Source of the DNA: Artemisia argyi
Lineage: Eukaryota > Streptophyta > Magnoliopsida > Asterales > Asteraceae
Direction: 5' to 3'
Length of the DNA stretch: 64,000 nucleotides
NCBI GenBank assembly: GCA_030686995.1
Contig: CM060698.1
Span: forward strand, 136,840,106-136,904,105
This document shows, piece by piece, positions 55,305 to 64,000 of the stretch. The number at the start of each line of letters is the position of its first letter. The stretch's first letter is position 1. The translations under genes were made by a program, and so were the position numbers. The notes below the pieces were generated by a model, which searched no databases, was not told where the DNA came from, and was given only the letters and a program-made list of their open reading frames with translations.

Positions 55305-55931
55305 AGCATCATTAGGAAATCCAAATAATGGTAAAATTTCACCTAGGAGTCATTTCTTTTTATAGTTGTAGTTATCATCATTTTTAGTTATTTTCCTTTT
55401 GTATGACTAGTAGACTTTTTTCAAGTCTTTAAGTCAAATTAAAATTTTACTTGAAATATAATAGTTCTACTTTTATGTTTGGTCGGTTATTCTCATTTGT
55501 GTTGATTGTTTATTTACTTGGTGAATGTTATTGTGAGTTGATCCCTTATTTATTCACTTGTAATATTATAAATGCTTGTTGGTATATTTTACCATCAATC
55601 ATACTTGTATCTACAACAAACTAATTTTTTTTGTATGATCAAAATCCATGTATCCTCTCTTGGCACTACATTTAGGGGGAGTATTGTCAAATGGGGAGTA
55701 TATGGTATGAATCATTTCTATTTCACCACTCTTCTTTTTGTTTCGACAGAAAGGGGAAGATAATATATTTAACCAATTCAACTTTGTTGCATCATTTACA
55801 TATCATGAGAATACATACTTAAAAGTTAAAATAATCATGTTAAATATAAATTTTTAAAAGACTCAAAATCTATAATTATCTATTTGCTTAAAAATAAAAT
55901 TTATGTTTTGTTGTCAACAGAAAGGGGAGAT
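55305..55931 (+). other. Element A 3' untranslated region and polypurine tract
   Basis: No coding sequence. AAAGGGGAGAT at 55921-55931 borders the 3' LTR. Earlier GGGGGAGTATTG (55676) and AAAGGGGAAGATA (55751) are similar purine tracts. Confidence 0.75.
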
Positions 55932-57277
55932 TGTTAATACAAATATTGTCTAAAAACGTTATTTATATTTTACGATCTTTACTTAGTTTTGTTAACGACA
56001 AAAGGTAAAGTTTATTTTTAGCAAAACATAAATATAGTTTAAAAGTCTTTTACTTAACATCACTCAAATTACATTTACATGTTTTCATAAAGTGATTTCA
56101 AATTGTAAAATGTTCAAGTATACCTTTAGAGTATATACATGTTAAAAATGTCACATAAGTATAATTAGTAAGTTTTTGTAATTAGTGTATCTTATTAAGT
56201 AATTAGTAATCAAACACTTTTTAGTAAAACATTTACTTACTAAACATTTCATATTAACTTTTGTAAGCTACTAACACATACATTTTACAAGTTTACTTTC
56301 TTATTTAAATATTTCTAAATATAGAATAGTACACTTGATTTAACTTTCTTATTTAAATATTTCTAAATATGGAATAGTACACTTGTTTATATTATCACTT
56401 GCATCACACATGTCCTTTCAAGGAAACATATGTGTAAGAGACATGTTTTGTTTTGTTTAGATTCATACTCAAAGATCTCAAAGTTGACTTTTTGAGATCT
56501 TAAGAATATTGTGTTAGATTGTGAAATATTTTTGCAGGATTCTGTCAGGCATGCTGGCGGAACCAATGGGTATAACGGACGGAACCAAAGGATTGGTTCC
56601 GCCGTATCCGTGGGTTGATCTGATGTTTTGCCTATAAATAGCAACCCACTATTTGTGTTATTTTCATCACTTACAATCATAGCATATTACATATACTTTC
56701 ATTTCTCATTTCTAACTCAGTTCCGTTTTCATATTTGTGAGCTTTCTTTGTAGCAAGAAGATCACGACTTCACAAGATTCAACGCAACGTTGCAAGACTT
56801 GTTAGGATTAGCATAGTGTAAACTTGTAAAGTTTATACACCATTTTAATGTATCCACTTGTAGTGATTTGTTAGTATTTTAGTCCTCAAAATACTTAGTG
56901 TACCTGGAGTTGTTGTACCCTTGTAAAGAACTATCGGGAGTAGTTGAACCCTTGTGAAAGAACTCGACATTTAGCTTAGTGTCAGAAATAGTGTGTAAGC
57001 GACGTATAAGGTTTTCTCCGCCGGTTAAAAGGAGCTTGTTGACTAGTGCAAGAAACTCTCGAGTTGGATACTCGGGGCGTGGAGTAGCGCAAGGAAAAAA
57101 AGTCATTGTAGCCGAACCACGATAAACATCCGTGTTATGGTTTGATCGTTTCTTACTTTTATTCTTGCATATTATTTATTATTTGTTAAGTTTTAGTTGT
57201 CGATTACACGTAAAAGTTTCAAAGAAAATCAAGTTAAAAACCGGTAAACTATTCAATCCCCCTTCTAGTTTTCCACA
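55932..57277 (+). repeat. Element A 3' LTR
   Basis: Matches the 5' LTR; ends TTCCACA, followed by GTTTC (57278-57282). Motif 56556-56614, TATA box TATAAATA near 56633-56640, leader block 57007-57123. Confidence 0.95.
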
Positions 57278-57282
57278 GTTTC

Positions 57283-57527
57283 CATAATGAAGAACTTATA
57301 TTATAAAGGGTGTAGGGTTTGTTGTGAATTTAGGTTGGACATTAGATAATAATTATGGGCTTTCTGGATTTTTTAAAGTTGGGTTGCGAATTTTTAGTTA
57401 GTATGGGCTAAATCTGAAAATTTGTTAAATTAATTTTGAGGTTGGGCTTATCTAACTATCTTCACAATATTACCGTGTATCGTTTTTATATTTTTTACAT
57501 GTGCACCATACAATTTTTGTATGAAAT

Positions 57528-57559
<32 letters not shown>

Positions 57560-58235
57560 CCTTAAAATCTCGCTATTTCGCATATAGCTAGAAAATGTTG
57601 CTCGACAAAATTTTAATTTCAGTGTACCCGAAGCTGCATCGCGGGGTACCCTGCTAGTTTATTTTGAGACATCGTCAGTATGTAAATATAAATCAACTAG
57701 CCACTGGCTAGAACAAAGATTACACGAAGATTACAAGAAATTTTGGATCTGAGATCCAAGCTAACTATGTTGGTTTAACCTTTCTCAGTTAGAACTATCC
57801 AAGTGTGTGAATGTACCATGATATATCACGAAACATATCTTTCATTTGGGGCTTTAAATAAAGCAAACTTTGTTACGAAACTTCCAAATAACCCAAACCG
57901 TAGCCACTGCATCAAAACAAATTATTTGGATGGGCAATCAGTATGTTGAGTTGGCCCATGAAAGAACATTAACCCCACCACTTACAAATCAAAATTCCAA
58001 ATGTTTGCAGCTATCTCACAGCAGGCTATGAACAACTGTTGCCTGGTCTCAACATAATAGTTCACGTAGGACATATAGTGGAATCAAGGTCAATTCCACG
58101 AGAATCCGATTTGCAACTTGTTGGATATAATCAAGACGAATACGCCACGATAAGATTTTTATTTTAATAGGAACAAAAGAGTTCCATTTCACCTTCTCTG
58201 CATTATTAGAGTTCAATAGAGTTTTCTAACTTAAT
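57283..58235. other. Spacer with T run; no gene seen
   Basis: AT-rich host spacer. A T run occupies about 57530-57559. A Helitron-like end is listed separately. No ORF with recognisable content. Confidence 0.5.
57624..57658 (+). mobile_element. Helitron-like 3' end
   Basis: Potential hairpin GTACCC ... GGGTAC (57624-57649, with CG extending the stem) followed after a few bases by CTAGT at 57654-57658. This is the usual plant Helitron 3' form. The 5' TC end was not located. Confidence 0.4.
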
Positions 58236-58519
58236 TTTCTAATAGCACCAATTTCACCAACATGGAAGGTTTTGGAGATGTTTATGTTACAATCTCAACG
58301 GTTGGGTTTTTGAGATTGTTATTTTCCTTGTACACTCGTCCGAGGTTTGTTGTTGTTTTAACTTATGGGGCATCGTTTTTTCTAATAGCACCAAGTCCAC
58401 CAACACGTAAGGTTTTGGAGTTGTTTATGTTACAATCTCAACGATCGGGTTTTTGAGATTGTTATTTTCCTTGTATATACTTGTCTGAGATTTGTTGTCG
58501 TTTTGACATATTGGGGGGA
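58236..58519 (+). repeat. Two-copy tandem duplication, about 142 bp
   Basis: Units 58236-58377 and 58378-58519 share TTTTCTAATAGCACCAA, AAGGTTTTGGAG, GTTTATGTTACAATCTCAAC and GGGTTTTTGAGATTG. They differ at several positions. Confidence 0.85.
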
Positions 58520-58633
58520 GTCGAGGCAAAGTCTCTTACTTCAGTTTATTTGATGCAACAAATATTCCCGTAAACTATTTCACTTCAGAAAATAAAATAC
58601 AACTAGTATATTTTTGGGGGCAAGTTATTTGGA

Positions 58634-58652
58634 CCCCCCCCCCCCCCCCCCC
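58634..58652. repeat. C homopolymer, about 19 bases
   Basis: GGA followed by a run of C then TATAGGG. Length may be an assembly estimate. Confidence 0.8.
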
Positions 58653-58904
58653 TATAGGGATGGTTTTTAATCATTGAACGCATCGCCGGTTTGTACGGTG
58701 TGCATCGCGGGTTGTACGGTTTGACCAAACCCCTTTGATGTGACAATATATGGAGGGTTTGTATAATACAATTCGAGAACATATATCATCAAAGCCCCAA
58801 ACGGCTAAAAACGATTTAAGTTATAATTAAGGATGTAGATTTCTTTTATATGTGTTTCTAATTCTCATTTAGTAAGGTAGCTTATCATTATGGGTCACAT
58901 GTCG

Positions 58905-59290
58905 TCGCTAAAATTGTGTCCCGAGCCAATAAACTATTATTATTTTAATAATTTATATTTTATATAATTAAATAATAATTAATAATTATTTTTTATTTTA
59001 TTTGATAGACACCTTTAATAACGATACGTGTCCTCGCTAAAGGTCAGTAAACCTCACACCAAACAATCGTTGAAGTAGAATTCTTGTGGGACTCTCTTTT
59101 CATTGCTAAAGGCTTTGACTTTTTGTCGCCCAAAGTTTAGCGACGTTCTAAGGCGACGACGTTATGGTGATGCCATGTTGTCGCTGAAACTTTTAGCGAC
59201 GACATTTTAAACAATCTTTATGTCGCAAAAAGTTGATCGAAATACATATAGTGTTTGTCGTTTTTAGTCGCTTTCATTGTCAAAACCCTT
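58905..59290. mobile_element. CACTA-like subterminal repeat remnant
   Basis: Repeated motifs GTCGTCGCTAAA, TTTAGCGACG, GGCGACGACG and TTTTAGCGACGACA in both orientations resemble subterminal repeats of plant CACTA elements. No CACTA terminus or 3-bp duplication was found. Confidence 0.35.
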
Positions 59291-59404
59291 GAAATCATTT
59301 GGTCGACGACTTAGTTGATTGATTTTGTTTATTTAAGTTGATTTAACATTTCTATTGATAATGACGGTGAAGATATCCATAACCTAAATTACATTATTGT
59401 ACTA

Positions 59405-59434
59405 ACTAGACGGGCACGGGCAGCCGCGTTGCGG
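59405..59434 (-). mobile_element. Helitron-like 3' end (minus strand)
   Basis: Minus strand CCGCAACGCGG hairpin (59434-59424), CTGCCCGTGCCCGT, then CTAGT (59409-59405). It matches the usual hairpin-plus-CTAGT form. Partner 5' end not located. Confidence 0.4.
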
Positions 59435-59879
59435 TCAGGCATAGTAGTTTATATTAATATAATGTGTTGTTTTTAAGTAGAATATAGTCAGTGTTATTTT
59501 TTTAAGTATAACGTACTTAGGCAGTAAAGGTAAACGCTGCAATTCACCTAAACAACACTAAAGGAGTTGTACACATTTAGTTAAGATGCCTGCATACCCA
59601 AACAAAGTTGGGATAATTAGCAATGTATGACCTTTTTTCAATCTGTTTTAAAAAATATATATATGTATGCATTCCTAACACAACATAGAGATAACTGCTA
59701 TAAAGTTAAGGTGTGAAAAAATATTGATACCAGCATTTATATTTACATCACATTATTTCTTGAACCCGAGCATGTTTTAGAATACATTACCCGTTTGGGC
59801 CTTTGACGAAGCGTGATGCGGGAGCCATGACCATTGCTTTTCAAACTCAAATGGTGTACCTCTCATTCAAATCTTTTGA

Positions 59880-60060
59880 TCAACCCCCTTGAACCGCAAC
59901 CCCTGAACCACAGTCCATAAATCACAACGCCTTAAAGTAAAGCTCGTGAACCACATTCCCTGAACCACATATCCCCTGAACCATAACCCCTGAAGCACAT
60001 CCCCTTAACGATATCCTATGAATCACACCCTTTGAACCGTACCTACTGAACCGTAACCAA
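59880..60060. repeat. Degenerate CCCTGAACCACA minisatellite
   Basis: About ten diverged copies of a 14-17 bp unit (CCCCTGAACCACAAC, CCCTGAACCACATAT and so on). Confidence 0.65.
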
Positions 60061-60616
60061 GCAAACATATTAAGTCAAAACAAACACGCCCTTAATCTCA
60101 CAAACCATATGCCGTAAAAAACAAAGATTTTAAGAATAATCTATTTGGAACTGATATAGTCTTCATCTTTTCTTTCATCTAGACTGGTATGATACACTAA
60201 ATTCTACGGCTAAAAAAACGAAAGAATTTCAGAAACTATTGTTTACCTCGCATTACGTAACAAATATCTTATTTTCTTTTACAGACTTGTGATCGATTTC
60301 TTATATGTCCACATCAAGCTACCTAAATTTGAATATATGAGCCGATTGTTGGGTTTTAGTGTAGCACTAAATGTATGAAATTTAATAATTAACATAAGAT
60401 ATATAGACTTTAAAAAAAATTAACTCGCCTGTATTTTCAGAGATATTCTCATATATGCCCTCTGCACTCATGACCCTACCAACAAATATGCATCTTCAAG
60501 GGAGATTAGTGAGGTTACACAAACTGCTAATCTTATTATTTAAACTCCAAACAGAAAACACTACAGTAAAAAACAGTGAAACTTATTTGAAATGAGTTTA
60601 GAGACGAATTACTCAC

Positions 60617-60838
60617 CACTTGAATGAAAAACCTTTGTATTCGAACAGCTAGCTTCCGTACAGGGACTTTTGCAAGTTTAGCGGCCTTAACTATTTCAAC
60701 AATTGCAGTTTTGGACCCAATATGAGTGGCCCTCATAAATAAGCATCCATAATATATAGATTTCTTACACCATAGATCGTAGTCGCAAATAAGAGTTGTA
60801 AGTGAGAGCTGTGGAGGGTATGACTTCAATGTAATAGC
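60617..60838 (-). pseudogene. WAT1-like exon or gene fragment
   Basis: Bounded by acceptor TTTTTTTGCAG| and donor GTG|GTGAGT, exactly 74 codons in phase 0. It begins AITLKSYPPQLSLTTLIC, very like the WAT1-related (EamA-type) transporter segment of the form YPAELSLTALIC. After this the sequence (DYDLWCKKSIYYGCLF, KTAIVEIVKAAKLAKVPVRK) does not fit WAT1. It may be a fused or captured fragment, or part of an unidentified gene. The match is from memory of the family, not a search. Confidence 0.4.
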
Positions 60839-62480
60839 CTGCAAAAAAAAAGTTTATTCAGTTAGTTATACTAATATTGGTAGCGAGTTTCGACCCATTT
60901 ATTTAAAAATGGGTTGATTCGGCTTATGATTTTTTTATAAAAACAGACAAAAGCTATATCATTTTAATTGCGGCTCTTGTAATCATATTTTAATCTAAGT
61001 CATACTATTAAAATTTTTACCAAACCTTTTCATGAGCTGCAAAATATTGATTACCACTTGTATTAGTTTGCGGCAAATTCTAAAATTTAACAACTTACAT
61101 GTAATAAGGGGCCTAAATGATATCGACAAATAAGCAATCTTATCAAACACAACAAAACGAAACTCAATTCGGATGCACTACACCCAAACGAAACTCAATT
61201 GTGTAGCTAATAGATAATGTAAGATAAAGTATGTTATTGTGTAACTTTACCTCTTCAACAAAGTTTGTAGGTGCCTAACAAATTCAATCAGAGTTGAACG
61301 ACGTTAGTCTCCTAGCAGCCTCAAATAGTAAACCTATAAAACGATAGTTACAGTAGTATAGACGTTAATAATCAACGTGCCAAAAAAATTCACATATCAA
61401 ATATAAATTAAGCCACAAACCTGTCCAAAAAATGACACAAAGAAGACTTAAACATTAGCCAGAGTAGCCTGTCTTAAAAATGACAATCACTGTGTTAGGT
61501 GTATCCCCTACAGCCTGCAGGGATTTCATCAGGGCGTGTGAACTCTTACAATTTCCTTATCTGCAAACATGATAAAGGGAAGCGTAGGCAACTATACTAA
61601 AACTTAAGAACATGTGCTTATATAGTGAAATGATACTGCTTATGCCTCTCTTTCTGTCAGCAGATTGTAACCATAGATACAAAAAAAAATAAAATAAAAA
61701 AAAAAAAAAAAAAAAAATTATGCTAAACCTCTATATAATAATATCCGTATGCATTGACATAAACATATTTGTAGCAAAATATGGTTTAATCTAACTACAA
61801 AATTTATGCGATTAAATGCTATAATCGTGTTAGATAATGGTGTACCTTTGAGAATTCCTCGTCTGCACCTGCAACTTCTTCTGCATTCATATTTTCTCAA
61901 ATTAGTGAAATAAAATGAAAACATAATTAACAATAAAATTACATATGTAAAGATAACGTCTCATAATAGGTAAGATGAAAAGAAAAGAAATCCTACCTTG
62001 GTAACCATTAGATTCCATAGGTGCGCAACCCGCGAAGACAAATCTTCCACTTGAACGGAATAGATGTAAACACATGAGCATAACATTTGAAACACTTCTA
62101 AAGCCTCAACACTATAAACAATGGCCAGTGAAGATGAAAAAAAACACATGGCATAAGCATCAACACTATAATCATGTTTATTAATTGAAAAAAAACACTC
62201 CTAAAGCCTCAACACTATAATCATGTTTATTAATTGACCAAACAAAAAATATCACCGTACCTATGGCAGCAGCCCATTTGTCTTTGTATCTTTGTTTAAT
62301 CTTCCATTTGTCTTCCAGGTTTTGGGGATTTTCTTTTGATAAGATGGATAGACCGATGAAGCGTATAGAAATTTCTAGGAGGTAGAAGAAAGGTGGTGGG
62401 AGTGCTGGTGATATTTACTGGACATGAGACAGGCCCTTGACGTGCCAAAATTAGCCCATTATAAAAGGGAAGGCCGGGTA
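60839..62480 (-). other. Unresolved minus-strand gene or gene-fragment region
   Basis: Several short exon-like pieces: KSLQAVGDTPNTVIVIFKTG read near 61530-61430, MNAEEVAGADEEFSK near 61892-61848 ending at AAG|GTACACC, and 62262-62400 ending ATAG|GTACGG. A TATA-like CTTTTATAATGG lies near 62460-62472. The pieces do not assemble into one frame by eye and I recognise no protein. It could be a decayed gene, a non-coding transcript or fragments carried by a Helitron. Confidence 0.3.
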
Positions 62481-62631
62481 CTGTAGAACATTGAACGGCG
62501 TCGTATTAAACCATAAATTATATATATAGTAATATATTTCTGTTAGTAGCAAGTTGTGATTTTAGTTATATTTAACTTTTCTGTTATTCAGTTTACGGGT
62601 ATGTAAGTAATTAATCATAAAAGGATAATTA

Positions 62632-62741
62632 TGTTAGACGATTAGGCTTAAGGGTATTTAGGCCCGTATGTCTTGTATCTTATATATATTGTCATTGTAC
62701 TGAACTTATGTTATTGAATAATACGGTTTACCAAACTTACA
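62632..62741 (+). mobile_element. TRIM-like solo LTR, 110 bp
   Basis: TGTTAGACG ... ACTTACA flanked by AATTA (62627-62631, 62742-62746). It contains TTATATATATTG and AATAATAC, like a minimal LTR promoter and processing region. Length and TG...CA ends fit a terminal-repeat retrotransposon in miniature. No internal region. Confidence 0.6.
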
Positions 62742-62934
62742 AATTAATGTTTTGGTTTAGAGAGTTGAATTCTTTTAGCTCTGATTTACAATGTCTAAGA
62801 AGTATTTTCGTGGTCACTTTCAAACTTCTTTTTCATGCTCATCCAAATTGTTCATTGAGCAAAATGCCCGAAACCCTTTAACGAACAAGTACTAAACTTG
62901 TTTTTTTTTTTAGATAATACTGTAGCTAATTAAA

Positions 62935-62937
<3 letters not shown>

Positions 62938-62978
<41 letters not shown>
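62938..62978. repeat. T homopolymer, about 41 bases
   Basis: Uninterrupted T run; length may not be exact in the assembly. Confidence 0.8.
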
Positions 62979-62982
<4 letters not shown>

Positions 62983-63132
62983 GAAAAAGCAATAAAGGAT
63001 ACTCATTGAATAAAAATAGAGGATGATACAAAGTAAGAACAAATAAAGACAAAAAGTCAAAAACTTACACTTGCAACTTTCGTTCTTATTTATTACGTCT
63101 AGACATAAATTGCTTACATTGACGAACATTTA

Positions 63133-63485
63133 GGGTGCGTTTGGTTTGTAGGTGGGATTGGAATTAGATTTAGATTTAAGAAAAGTTTGAAAGAATTGAG
63201 GAATGAGAAAAAAAATATAAATGAATTAAATATTATTATTTTAAAAATAAGTGGGATATTATTAATATTATTTTGAGAATAAAACACATATAAAATAATA
63301 TGTGGTCCCACATAAAAGAAAAAAAATAGAATCTCATTGGTTGATATCACTCAAAGATGATAGTGAGGGTGGGAATGCATCTTTCATTGAAAATGGTGGG
63401 GCCGGGGAATCAAAAATAAACCAAACAAGTTATTTGATATTTCTTTCATTCCATACCCACCGACACCCGCATACCAAACGTGCCC
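63133..63485. mobile_element. Tourist-like (Harbinger) MITE
   Basis: Ends GGGTGCGTTTGGT and, reversed, GGGCACGTTTGGT, flanked by TTA (63130-63132, 63486-63488). No coding capacity. The open frames inside are by-products. Confidence 0.85.
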
Positions 63486-63488
63486 TTA

Positions 63489-63732
63489 TAATTTTATTAA
63501 TAGATAACAACATATGCGTATGTTAATTTATATTGATGTCAAATAAGAAAATCACTAGTGTGCCATCGCCAATCCACACCTTCTAAAACCATAGAAATTT
63601 ATTAAACTGATCGAAATGAGGCATGCAAAGATATTATTCTGCTGATAAAACACAACTATGACAAAAACTAAGAACACCAAACGTAAAACTAAAACTTATA
63701 ATCGAAAGAAACACCAACTACCACTAACTTTA
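63489..63732 (-). other. 3' flank of the HOTHEAD-like gene
   Basis: Presumed 3' untranslated region and downstream sequence of the minus-strand gene. No separate feature seen. Confidence 0.5.
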
Positions 63733-64000
63733 TCACAAATCCGTATATGGCTTCTCCACCACGAGTCTTTTGTTTAGTATCATAACTCCCATGTACCTGC
63801 ATTCAATTAAAACCGAGCTACCATTATGTAATAGTTGCTTAACAAATAATGAAAAATGTTTCAGGTAGTACATATGCATGTTTTAGTTAGTCAGAATAAA
63901 TTACCTTCCAAGCATCAAGACACTAGCCTGAGGATGAGTTCCCGGAGAGTTGAGGAAAGTTGATCCATCAATGACTCGAAATGAATTCACAAGAACCTTA
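63733..64000 (-). CDS. HOTHEAD-like GMC oxidoreductase, 3' end (partial)
   Basis: Two exons on the minus strand: one entering from the window edge to 63905, intron 63797-63904 (GGAAG|GTAATT ... TGCAG|G), last exon 63796-63733 ending TGA. The coded tail reads FRVIDGSTF, SPGTHPQASVLMLGR then YMGVMILNKRLVVEK. The V(I)DGST..SPGT(N/H)PQA.V.MLGRYMG block is the conserved C-terminal FAD/active-site part of plant glucose-methanol-choline oxidoreductases (HOTHEAD / mandelonitrile lyase-like). Such enzymes are FAD-dependent; HOTHEAD acts in long-chain omega-hydroxy fatty acid oxidation for cuticle. Which member this is cannot be told from the tail. The rest lies beyond the window and looks undamaged so far. 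Confidence 0.85.

Larger units (their letters stand above)
4482..57277 (+). mobile_element. Element A: Ty1/copia (SIRE/Maximus-type) retrotransposon with nested insertions
   Basis: Two direct LTRs beginning TGTTAATAC and ending CACA are flanked by the 5-bp duplication GTTTC (4477-4481 and 57278-57282). In order inside: a primer site matching initiator Met tRNA, gag, protease, integrase, reverse transcriptase, RNase H, aORF1, aORF2, a polypurine tract and the LTR. Integrase before reverse transcriptase is the Ty1/copia order. The long 3' region with extra ORFs fits SIRE/Maximus. Removing the hAT MITE, element C and element D with their duplicated target bases leaves about 12.4 kb. The LTRs differ by roughly two to three per hundred bases where compared by eye. 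All genes are broken, so this is a dead copy. Confidence 0.95.

Overview
The window is nuclear DNA from a flowering plant, most likely a eudicot. It is dominated by nested LTR retrotransposons, plus hAT-, Harbinger-, Helitron- and CACTA-like DNA elements. The only ordinary host gene I can name is the 3' end of a HOTHEAD-type GMC oxidoreductase, on the minus strand at the right edge. The species cannot be fixed from the sequence.

Layout. Positions 1-4476 are AT-rich spacer with a minisatellite (720-960) and a 1.7-kb foldback element (1136-2871) that carries a small MITE in its right arm. Positions 4482-57277 are one Ty1/copia element of SIRE/Maximus type ('A', + strand) bounded by the target duplication GTTTC. 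Without its insertions A would be about 12.4 kb: LTR, gag, pol, a spliced-looking accessory ORF (aORF1), a second accessory ORF (aORF2), LTR. Three insertions break it. They are a 469-bp hAT MITE in gag (6618-7086), a 6.7-kb gag-only Ty3 element of Athila/Tat type ('C', 10230-16921, duplication CTAAT) in reverse transcriptase, and a Ty3-type solo LTR ('D', minus strand, duplication GGAGC) in aORF1.

D is itself split by about 32 kb. This holds a non-autonomous copia element 'B1' (+, 19580-31777, carrying a 4.4-kb solo-LTR-like element 'E' flanked by ATAAA) and a pol-bearing copia element 'B2' (-, 31778-51761). The gag of B2 is interrupted by a tandem LTR-internal-LTR-internal-LTR complex of a pol-less relative, B-prime (38544-49703). 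Two B-prime LTRs carry the same Harbinger MITE and a third shows the empty site. Nesting is therefore five levels deep: A > D > B2 > B-prime > MITE.

Right of A (57283-64000) is host spacer with Helitron-like 3' ends, CACTA-like subterminal repeats, a 110-bp TRIM-like solo LTR, a Tourist-like MITE, an unresolved minus-strand gene or gene-fragment region with a WAT1-like exon, and the HOTHEAD-like gene.

The pattern I find most interesting is promoter design. Each of four LTR families (A, B, C, D) has its own GC-rich inverted-pair motif just upstream of the LTR TATA box. In A and B the same family-specific motif recurs upstream of a second TATA box in front of internal accessory ORFs. One accessory protein (aORF2: basic TARIS-type N-terminus, Pro/Ser-rich middle, C-terminal CxxC) is shared by A, B1, B2 and B-prime. 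A roughly 110-nt leader block with two potential hairpins is conserved in all their LTRs while flanking LTR sequence, including family-specific minisatellites, has turned over. Almost all retroelement genes here are broken by nonsense changes or insertions.
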